Assembly: GCF_015645445.1 (NCBI RefSeq)
Contig: NZ_JADOGI010000099.1
Span: 1 to 36,897 of the forward strand
Source of the DNA: Nonomuraea cypriaca
Lineage (GTDB): Bacteria; Actinomycetota; Actinomycetes; Streptosporangiales; Streptosporangiaceae
Reading direction: 5' to 3'
DNA length: 36,897 bases
Below are positions 31,267 to 36,897 of this stretch, one piece after another; positions within the stretch are counted from its first letter, which is position 1, and every line of letters starts with the position of its first letter. Below the pieces are notes generated by a model. It did no database searches, had not been told where the DNA came from, and was given only the letters and a program-made list of their open reading frames with translations. A program made the translations under genes and the position numbers.

Positions 31267-34200
31267 TTACTGTGCGGCCAGTTGGGCGATCTGTTCGGCG
31301 TTGAGCACGCCGTCGTAGGTGCGGACGTCGTCGACGGTCCCCGGCCAGTAGCCGGTGAAGGCGCCCGCGGTCTTGGTGCGGCCCAGTTGCAGCGGGCCGG
31401 CGGCGTTCCATGCGCTGACGTGGTCGGTGATGGTGGCGGTGGACAGGCGGCCGTTGACGTAGATGCGGAGCTCGCCGGCGAGCGGGTCGTAGACGCCGGC
31501 GACGTGGGTCCATTCCATCGGCGTGGGGATGGCGTCGGAGCGGGTGCGTACGAGGGCTGCGGTGTCGGTGTCGGCGGCGGCCATGCCCAGGACCCACCGC
31601 CTTTGTTCCTTGTCGTAGCCGAGCTGGAAGCCGGCGGCCCGGTTGCCCGGCTGGGCGGCGACGGCGGTGTCGCCGGTGGGGAGGTAGTCGAGCTGGGTCC
31701 AGCCGGCGACGGTGAACCCCGTCCTGGTGTTCACGGCCGGTCCCGCCGTCTGGGCGTGGCCGTTGACGCCGTCGAGCGCGAGCGCGCCGTCCAGCCAGCC
31801 GGCGGTCCACGAGGCACCGCCGGACAGCGTGGCCGGCGTCGCGCGGCCTGAGGAGTCGGCGGCGGACAGGCCCGCCTCCTCGTCCAGCCTCCAGTGGCCG
31901 ACGAGCGTGGCGGCGCTGTTGACCAGCTCGGCGACCTCGTCGGCGAACATGGCCCGGCCGTAGACGCGGACCTCGTCGAGGTCGCCTGGCCAGAAGTCCG
32001 CGGCGGCGCCGTTGACCTTGCCGCGCCCGATGGTCAGGGGGCCGGTGGCGGCCCACGGCCGCGCGGCGACCGTGGACTCCAGCCTGCCGTTGACGTAGAG
32101 GGAGATCTGGGCCGCGGCGGCGTCGTACACGCCGGTCAGGTGGGTCCACTCGGAGAGTCGTGGCGCGGTCGCGGAGAGGGCGCGCACGGCGGTGGCGCCG
32201 TCGGCGTCCGCGCCGGTGAGGGTCAGCGCCCAGCGGTCGTCCGGTTTCGAGTACTGCAGCGCGAACGCGCCCGTCCGGCCGCCCTCCTGGGTGACGGCGG
32301 TGGCGGTGGCGCCGTTGCCGGTCAGACGGGCCCAGGCGGTGACGGTGAAGTTGCGGCCGGTGTCCACGACCGGGCCTGTGGTCTGCGCGTACGAGTTCGC
32401 CAGGCGCAGGGCCGTACCGGTCCTGCCGGTCGTCCAGGAGGCCCCGTACAGGGTCGCGGGGTGGGCGCCGGCGGCGTCGGCGGCCACGGTGCCCTGGCTG
32501 TCGTCCAGCTTCCAGTGGGCGGCGGGTACGGCGCCGGCGTTGACGTTGAAGACGTAGGTACGGATCGGGCCGAGCTGGCCCGCGTGGTCCTTGCTGCGCA
32601 CCGACAGGACGTTGGGGCCCTCGTGGCGCGGGGTGAGCCGGACCGTGGCCGTGCCGTCCTGGCCGGCGGCGACCTCCGTCTTCGGCGTGGTGTCGAGCCC
32701 GTAGACGTAGGCGGCCACGTCGGTGACGCCGTTGGGGGCGAAGGTGAACGTGCCCGCCAGGCCGACGCCGTCGTTCCAGGTGTTCTCCGCGTACTCGGGG
32801 GCGGTCACCACGGGTTCCCTGGCGGGGGCGGCGGCGTCCACGGTGGCCTCACACCAGGGGCTCCACGCGCTGTCGGCCTTGCCGTCCTCCGCGCGGACGC
32901 GCCAGCGGACCACCGAGCCGTCGGCGTACGCGCCTCCGGGCACGGTCGCGGAGAACGCGGTGCCGGTCGAGCCCAGACCCGTGACGTACTCGCCCAGCTT
33001 GGTCACCCCGTCGGCCGCGTACCACTCGAACCGGCCCCTGACCGAGTTGTCGACGTCCTTCAGCTTGGCCCACAGCTTCGGCGTGGTGGTGCTGATGACC
33101 GGCCGTTCGTCGCCAGAGACGCAGGACCCACCCGGGTCGGGCCACACGTCGGCGGCCACGGGGGCGGCGGGCAGCGAGTTGTACTCGATGACCAGGCTCG
33201 GATTGTTCTTGAACTTCTTCCAGGCGTACTGGTCGGTCTCGCTCGTTGCCCGCAGGCCGACGGTGATGTTGGGCCAGTTCTTCGCGGCGGCGTCCACGAC
33301 CTGCGAGGTGACGTCGAACTCGACCCCGCCCGGCAGGCACGAGGAGCCCCAGCCCTTGGCCACGTTCACCGTGGACAGCTTCCTGACCCATGTGGGCTGC
33401 TTGTTCCAGGTGGTGCTCTTGCTGATCGTGTTGGTGGCCCACGCCTCGACCTTGCGGGCGCTGCACGAGTACGACCACGTCTCGTACGTACGCAGGGTCC
33501 CCTTGATGATCTGCTTGCCGTGGATGGTCGACCCGGTGTTCATCTGGAAGAACGAGCGGTTCTTCTGCGACTCGACGTGGCCCACCCTGGCGACGTCGCT
33601 GGAGTTGAGGTAGTTGGAGTTGGGCCAGTTGCTCCAGACCGCCGTCCAGGCGCCACGGGCGGCCGAGAAGTACGGGTCCAGATAGACGGGGAAGCGGGTC
33701 TTCTTGCCGGTCAGCAGCTTCTTGTCCGGCTTGAGCCGCAGCTTCCCGCCGACCAGTTCGACGCCCATCGTGGCCTGGCGGGCCTCTGGGGAGCGGCCCT
33801 CCTTGAGCGCCTGGGGGCTCGTGATGCCCTCCGAGTCCCACATCGTCGGGGTGGGCGCGATGAAGAGCGTGCCGCCGTTCTGGTCGACGGCCTCCAGGTT
33901 GCCCGCCTTGTCGGCTTTCATCGACAGGCCGCGGGCCGACAGCGGGTACGTCAGCTCGGTCAGCCCCGCCGCGGCGGCCCGCGACTTGACGACCAGGAGG
34001 TGGGAGAAGCCGTCCACGTCCGCGGTGACCTGGAGGTCCACGCCCGGCATGACCTCCGGGTAGGTGGCGGTGTCGCCGTTCAGCACCGGCTTGGGCAGGG
34101 TGCCGTGCCAGCCGAGCTCCATGGACTTGCCGCCTCTGGACAGGCGGGCGAGTGGGGCGGCGCCGCCGCCGGAGAACGTCAGGCCGACCGCCGCGGCGAC

Positions 34201-34542
34201 CGGTTCGACCGCGCCGTCGGGGCGCAGGCGCAGCGTGGTGTCCACGGGCACCCAGCCGTCCTGCTTGCGTACGCGTACCGGACGGGCGTGCTGCTCCAGC
34301 AGGAACGTGCCGTCGGGCTGGGCGAAGACCTGGCGGGTCTCACTGCGCAACGACTCGACCTCGACCTGCTCGCCGGCGCGGCGGGCGAGCCCCAGCGCGG
34401 CGCCCTCCGACCCCGCGGGCGGCTCCGGTGGCTCCACCCGCTCAACCGCTGGTACGGGCCCTTCTGAGGCCGCGCCCGGCTGAGGCACCGCCAAGATCGC
34501 AGTAGTTAACGCCGCCGCGACCAGCCCATGCACTACCCGCAT
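31267..34542 (-). CDS. Secreted DNRLRE/LamG multidomain protein, partner of the RHS protein
   Basis: A 1091-residue secreted protein. Signal peptide MRVVHGLVAAALTTAILAVP. Residues about 40-270 are a beta-rich N-terminal region. A DNRLRE-type domain at about 280-460 (YFSAARGAWTAVWSNWPNS, ARVGHVESQKNRSFFQMNT, VEFDVTSQV) follows. Then come Ig/fibronectin-like modules and two concanavalin-like LamG domains (HWKLDDSQGTVAADAAG and HWRLDEEAGLSAADSSG, each ending YVNGRL and a DEVRVYGR or DDVRTYDG motif). The ATG at 34542 is preferred over the one at 34557 because GAGG lies 5 nt before it. It is the first gene of the operon with the RHS gene. This pairing recurs in actinomycetes and suggests a cell-surface complex. 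Its binding target is unknown. Confidence 0.9.
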   Translation of the reverse strand: MRVVHGLVAAALTTAILAVPQPGAASEGPVPAVERVEPPEPPAGSEGAALGLARRAGEQVEVESLRSETRQVFAQPDGTFLLEQHARPVRVRKQDGWVPVDTTLRLRPDGAVEPVAAAVGLTFSGGGAAPLARLSRGGKSMELGWHGTLPKPVLNGDTATYPEVMPGVDLQVTADVDGFSHLLVVKSRAAAAGLTELTYPLSARGLSMKADKAGNLEAVDQNGGTLFIAPTPTMWDSEGITSPQALKEGRSPEARQATMGVELVGGKLRLKPDKKLLTGKKTRFPVYLDPYFSAARGAWTAVWSNWPNSNYLNSSDVARVGHVESQKNRSFFQMNTGSTIHGKQIIKGTLRTYETWSYSCSARKVEAWATNTISKSTTWNKQPTWVRKLSTVNVAKGWGSSCLPGGVEFDVTSQVVDAAAKNWPNITVGLRATSETDQYAWKKFKNNPSLVIEYNSLPAAPVAADVWPDPGGSCVSGDERPVISTTTPKLWAKLKDVDNSVRGRFEWYAADGVTKLGEYVTGLGSTGTAFSATVPGGAYADGSVVRWRVRAEDGKADSAWSPWCEATVDAAAPAREPVVTAPEYAENTWNDGVGLAGTFTFAPNGVTDVAAYVYGLDTTPKTEVAAGQDGTATVRLTPRHEGPNVLSVRSKDHAGQLGPIRTYVFNVNAGAVPAAHWKLDDSQGTVAADAAGAHPATLYGASWTTGRTGTALRLANSYAQTTGPVVDTGRNFTVTAWARLTGNGATATAVTQEGGRTGAFALQYSKPDDRWALTLTGADADGATAVRALSATAPRLSEWTHLTGVYDAAAAQISLYVNGRLESTVAARPWAATGPLTIGRGKVNGAAADFWPGDLDEVRVYGRAMFADEVAELVNSAATLVGHWRLDEEAGLSAADSSGRATPATLSGGASWTAGWLDGALALDGVNGHAQTAGPAVNTRTGFTVAGWTQLDYLPTGDTAVAAQPGNRAAGFQLGYDKEQRRWVLGMAAADTDTAALVRTRSDAIPTPMEWTHVAGVYDPLAGELRIYVNGRLSTATITDHVSAWNAAGPLQLGRTKTAGAFTGYWPGTVDDVRTYDGVLNAEQIAQLAAQ

Positions 34543-34613
34543 ACGTTCCTCGCCCATGCTGAGCAGGGGTTACGCGCGGGAGAACGAGCGCCCGGCGTCT
34601 CCACGATCTTCGG

Positions 34614-34642
34614 TTGACGATCGGATTCTCAACCCCCGTCAA
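34614..34642. promoter_or_regulatory. Inverted repeat upstream of the LamG/RHS operon
   Basis: TTGACG-N17-CGTCAA, 72 nt before the operon's first start. Read on either strand it offers a TTGACG -35-like hexamer. The region just beyond (34650-34710) is the most AT-rich part nearby, as expected near promoters. A clear -10 was not found. Confidence 0.4.
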
Positions 34643-34724
34643 GGCATCGGTCCAGACTTTTGCTCATTTACCTCAATTTTTCTTCAGCGTCCCGATTTAT
34701 CCGGAAAAATCCGCCAAGGCCAGC

Positions 34725-35450
34725 TCAGACCTCTACCGGCAACGGATACGCCCCCGGATTGACCCGCTTGACGATCTCGTTCAACGCGATCCGGACGTAC
34801 GGCTCCCCCACCCACAGGTGCTTGGCCCCGTCCACCCCGACGACCTCGGCCTGCGGCACCCGGGCGAAACGCGCGCGGGCCTCCTCCGGCCGCAGGTAGT
34901 CGTCGAACTCCGGCACCAGCGCGACGAGCGGCCGCCCGAACCGCCCCCAGGCGTCCAGATCGTCGTCCGTGGCCCTGTGCAGCGGCGGCGACAGCAGGAT
35001 GGCCCCCTCCACCAGCGGATCGCGCGCCCACTTGAGCGCCAGCTCGGAGCCGAACGACCAGCCGACGACCCACACGTGCGGCAGGTCGTTGTATTCGGCG
35101 TACTCCAGCGCGGCCAGGACGTCGAAGCGCTCGCCCTCACCCCCGTCGAACGTCCCCTCCGAGGTCCCGCGCTCCGAGGACGTGCCGCGTGTGTTGAAGC
35201 GCAGCACGGCCAGGTCGGCGAGGGCGGGCAGGCGGTTGGCGGCCTTCTTGTAGACGTGGCTGTCCATGAACCCGCCATGCGTGGGCAGCGGGTGCAGGGT
35301 CACCAGCGTGGCCACGGGGGGACGGTCGAGCGGCAGGGCCAGCTCGCCGACCAGGGTCAGGCCGTCGCCCGTCTCCAGCTCGATCGGCTCACGCCGGGCC
35401 GGCAGCACGGTCGCCGCGCGAATCTCGCGCATCTCCACGCGCCTCTCCAT
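34725..35450 (-). CDS. Alpha/beta hydrolase (dienelactone hydrolase-like)
   Basis: A 241-residue cytoplasmic hydrolase. The nucleophile elbow is VVGWSFGSELAL, the Asp candidate is in VPEFDDYLRPE and the His is in AKHLWVGEPYVR. An N-terminal strand pair (IELETGDGLTLVGELALP) and HPLPTHGGFMDSHV fit peptidase- or lactonase-like alpha/beta folds. The ATG at 35450 has AAGGGA 6 nt upstream; an ATG at 35432 is an alternative. It starts 11 nt after the small Cys/His gene, so they are likely cotranscribed. The substrate is unknown. Confidence 0.85.
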   Translation of the reverse strand: MERRVEMREIRAATVLPARREPIELETGDGLTLVGELALPLDRPPVATLVTLHPLPTHGGFMDSHVYKKAANRLPALADLAVLRFNTRGTSSERGTSEGTFDGGEGERFDVLAALEYAEYNDLPHVWVVGWSFGSELALKWARDPLVEGAILLSPPLHRATDDDLDAWGRFGRPLVALVPEFDDYLRPEEARARFARVPQAEVVGVDGAKHLWVGEPYVRIALNEIVKRVNPGAYPLPVEV

Positions 35451-35461
35451 AGGGGGTCCCT

Positions 35462-35752
35462 TCAGTAACGGGTGCGGCCCGGGCCGCGGTCGAGTCTCTT
35501 ACGCCAGCATGCCTGGTGCCAGTGGCGGCGCTCATCGTCGCCGCCCGGCCAGTTGGGCCAGGCGACGAGGTGCGGCTGCCCGCTGCGGATCTCCTGGTCG
35601 CAGCCGGGGCAGCGGTAGTCCTTCGTCGACGACGCACCGGTGAGCACGCGTACCTTCCACTCGCCGTCCGGCCATTCCTCCACTTTGTCCAGCCCGGTGG
35701 GGAAGCCGAAGGGGCGGGAGGACTCCCTGCGGCGGGCACGGCGCGGGCTCAT
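35462..35752 (-). CDS. Small Cys/His protein (often annotated ATP/GTP-binding)
   Basis: A 96-residue protein with an Arg-rich start (MSPRRARRRESSRPFG), a beta-type part (GEWKVRVLTGASSTKDYRC) and a probable zinc site: CPGCDQEI, then H in QPHLVAWP and HWHQACW. The actinobacterial family carries this CPGCDQ...HWHxACW pattern and is often labelled ATP/GTP-binding, but no P-loop is visible, so that label is not supported here. HNH-like or plain zinc-ribbon folds are possible. It is upstream of, and probably cotranscribed with, the alpha/beta hydrolase, and divergent from nucS. Confidence 0.82.
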   Translation of the reverse strand: MSPRRARRRESSRPFGFPTGLDKVEEWPDGEWKVRVLTGASSTKDYRCPGCDQEIRSGQPHLVAWPNWPGGDDERRHWHQACWRKRLDRGPGRTRY

Positions 35753-35850
35753 CGACGGGAGCGCCCACTCACCCCGATGCCGAGCCCTGCCACTGCCACC
35801 CTTACGAACGCCATGCGTCCAGTTTTCCAGAGCCGCTAAGGTGGGTCGTC

Positions 35851-36513
35851 ATGCGGTTGGTCATCGCGCGATGCAGCGTGGATTACGTCGGACGGCTCAC
35901 GGCGCATCTGCCGATGGCGCCAAGGCTCGTGCTGATCAAGGCGGACGGGAGCGTGAGCATTCACGCCGACGACCGCGCGTTCAAGCCGCTCAACTGGATG
36001 AATCCGCCGTGCAAGCTCAAGGAGAACGGCGAGACCTGGACGGTCACCCACGGCAAGACCGGCGAGAAGCTGGTCCTGACCATGGCGGAGATCCTCCACG
36101 ACTCCAGCCACGAGCTGGGCGTCGACCCCGGGCTGATCAAGGACGGCGTGGAGGCCCACCTGCAGGAGCTGCTCGCCGAGCACATCACGACGCTGGGCGC
36201 CGGCTACTCCCTGATCCGCCGCGAGTACATGACGGCGATCGGCCCGGTGGACATCCTCTGCCGCGACGCGCTGGGCGCGACGGTGGCGGTGGAGATCAAG
36301 CGCCGCGGCGAGATCGACGGGGTGGAGCAGCTCACGCGCTATCTGGAGCTCCTCAACCGCGATCCGCTGCTCGCCCCCGTCCGCGGCGTCTTCGCCGCCC
36401 AGGAGATCAAGCCCCAGGCGCGCGTGCTCGCCACCGACCGCGGCATCGATTGCGTGGTGCTCGATTATTCGGCGCTGCGCGGCATTGAGCCCGAGAATCC
36501 CACCCTTTTCTAG
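35851..36513 (+). CDS. nucS: NucS mismatch-specific endonuclease
   Basis: A 220-residue member of the NucS/EndoMS family, the mismatch-repair nuclease of actinobacteria and archaea that cuts both strands at mismatches. The N-terminal DNA-binding and dimer domain begins MRLVIARCSVDYVGRLTAHLP. The catalytic RecB-like core has GPVDILCRD (metal Asp), VEIKRRGEIDGVEQLTRYLELL (E-x-K and the Gln/Tyr motif). The end is ENPTLF, like the clamp-binding type tail of actinobacterial NucS. A TAAGGT hexamer 8 nt before the ATG and a weak ribosome site leave open a leaderless transcript. It stands alone, with a large imperfect hairpin after the stop. Confidence 0.96.
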   Translation: MRLVIARCSVDYVGRLTAHLPMAPRLVLIKADGSVSIHADDRAFKPLNWMNPPCKLKENGETWTVTHGKTGEKLVLTMAEILHDSSHELGVDPGLIKDGVEAHLQELLAEHITTLGAGYSLIRREYMTAIGPVDILCRDALGATVAVEIKRRGEIDGVEQLTRYLELLNRDPLLAPVRGVFAAQEIKPQARVLATDRGIDCVVLDYSALRGIEPENPTLF

Positions 36514-36540
36514 TTTACGCGCTGCACGGGCAACCACTCG

Positions 36541-36572
36541 CCGTTCCCCCTGAGGGCCCTCCAGGGAAACGG
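36541..36572 (+). terminator. Imperfect hairpin after nucS
   Basis: A 32-nt near-palindrome (13 of 16 positions pair, centre GGGCCC), 28 nt after the nucS stop. Without a T-tract, its role as a terminator is only likely. Confidence 0.45.
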
Positions 36573-36600
36573 CCTCTGACCCTTCAGTGGCGGGCCGCCG

Positions 36601-36735
36601 TTACGCGAGCGCCTTCTTGGCCCGCTGGGTGGTCAGAGTCTTGGCCGCTGAGTCGTCGGGTCTTCGCCCGCTGGGTGGTCAGGCTCTTGGCCTGCTGGGT
36701 CGTCGGGGTCTTGGTCCGCTGGGTCTTCTGGGTTG
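36601..36735 (-). pseudogene. Frameshifted remnant of an octad-repeat protein end
   Basis: On the minus strand the DNA reads ...TKTPTTQQ-AKSLTTQR-AKT, then the frame breaks, and in another frame AKTLTTQR-AKKALA-stop (TAA at 36601-36603). The break falls in the one 22-nt unit of the 24-bp array. Compared with its sisters, that unit lacks one C and one G; putting both back restores AKTPTTQR in phase. Nearly all third codon positions in this frame are G or C. Upstream, an in-frame TAA lies near 36750 and no start is present, so only the 3' end remains. I do not recognise the parent protein; Ala/Lys-rich tails of nucleic-acid-binding proteins are one analogy. Confidence 0.5.
36615..36732. repeat. 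24-bp tandem array, 5 units
   Basis: Units at 36615-36638, 36639-36660, 36661-36684, 36685-36708 and 36709-36732, lengths 24, 22, 24, 24, 24. Consensus is close to TCTTGGCCCGCTGGGTGGTC followed by four variable bases. Confidence 0.85.
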
Positions 36736-36772
36736 CCTGGTAAGCGGTGGGTTACCGAATTATTGTGGCGGT

Positions 36773-36897
36773 ATGGCTGCGCTCACGTTCGACTCGCTCA
36801 ATCCGGCCACCGGCGAGGTTGTCGGTAGTCATCCGAAGGGTTCTTCCGAGGACGTTCACCAGGCTGTGGGGCTTGCCCAGGGGGCGGCGGGGTGGTG
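36773..36897 (+). CDS. Aldehyde dehydrogenase family protein, N-terminal part
   Basis: Only 41 complete codons lie in the window; the gene runs off the right edge. The start MAALTFDSLNPATGEVVGSH, followed by a VHQAVGLAQGAAGWW-type segment, is typical of the N-terminus of NAD(P)-dependent aldehyde dehydrogenases (the NPATGEV signature). The catalytic Cys and Glu are outside the window, so the subfamily cannot be given. A TATTGT hexamer 6 nt before the ATG, and a poor ribosome site, suggest a leaderless transcript. Confidence 0.7.
   Translation, partial: MAALTFDSLNPATGEVVGSHPKGSSEDVHQAVGLAQGAAGW

Noticed and set aside
31894..34467. An 857-codon plus-strand frame opposite the LamG gene
   Set aside because: Shadow of the DNRLRE/LamG gene; Gly/Val/Arg/His-rich with no conserved motif.
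36615..36732. CRISPR array
   Set aside because: Units are contiguous with no unique spacers; it is a tandem repeat.
1..36897. Transposons, integrases, tRNA and rRNA genes
   Set aside because: None of the genes I could assign is a transposase or recombinase, and I saw no cloverleaf or rRNA-like segment by eye; a covariance-model scan would be decisive for RNAs.

Overview
The window is GC-rich DNA from a high-GC actinomycete. The evidence is GTG and TTG starts, a NucS mismatch-repair endonuclease, a DUF3039 protein, an ACT-domain malic enzyme, a GylR-type glycerol operon, a FilP/Scy/DivIVA-like hendecad coiled-coil protein, and an RHS protein paired with a DNRLRE/LamG protein. The mix most resembles Streptosporangiales such as Nonomuraea. 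That placement is inference from gene content, not from a search. Most of the window looks like ordinary chromosome. The most accessory-looking block is 25.0-34.6 kb.

Layout. 0.3-2.6 kb (minus): a secreted M43 zinc metalloprotease directly followed by an MFS transporter. 2.6-5.4 kb: a DUF3039 protein, then a 14-helix MFS drug exporter divergent from its TetR regulator, with a clear promoter and inverted repeat between them. A perfect 15-bp tandem array follows the tetR stop. 5.5-7.4 kb: yqgE/algH, an LPYTG sortase-substrate-like protein, and a second TetR with a perfect 8-6-8 operator. 7.4-7.9 kb is gene-poor and holds a degraded repeat. 7.9-11.7 kb is the glycerol regulon: an IclR regulator, then glpK and glpD overlapping by ATGA. 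A 17-bp palindrome precedes both the regulator and glpK. 12.6-16.1 kb (minus) is a compact set: marR, a thioredoxin-TPR protein, a cytidylate-kinase-like protein and malic enzyme. 16.4-19.0 kb: a membrane protein, a DUF4230 protein and a 50-residue basic protein. 19.1-20.8 kb: divergent thiolase and methylmalonyl-CoA epimerase. 20.9-24.3 kb: the hendecad coiled-coil protein, an AI-2E-family permease and an alpha/beta hydrolase. 24.5-34.5 kb: a leaderless-secretion CAP protein converging on a two-gene operon (DNRLRE/LamG protein, then a 2073-residue RHS protein). 34.7-36.9 kb: a hydrolase, a small Cys/His protein, nucS, a broken repeat-coding remnant, and the start of an aldehyde dehydrogenase.

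The best candidate for something undescribed is the RHS operon. Past the usual RHS core boundary, the RHS protein carries about 116 residues made almost only of Ala and Arg, arranged in octads, then a short basic tail that I do not recognise. No immunity gene follows; a perfect bidirectional terminator and a convergent gene come next. A second theme is short in-phase tandem repeats in intergenic DNA. The 15-bp array continues the tetR reading frame past its stop and reads (ADLGP)n, which fits the pentapeptide-repeat pattern A(D/N)LXX. The array after nucS reads, on the minus strand, as an octad tail (AKTxTTQR)n broken by two single-base deletions.
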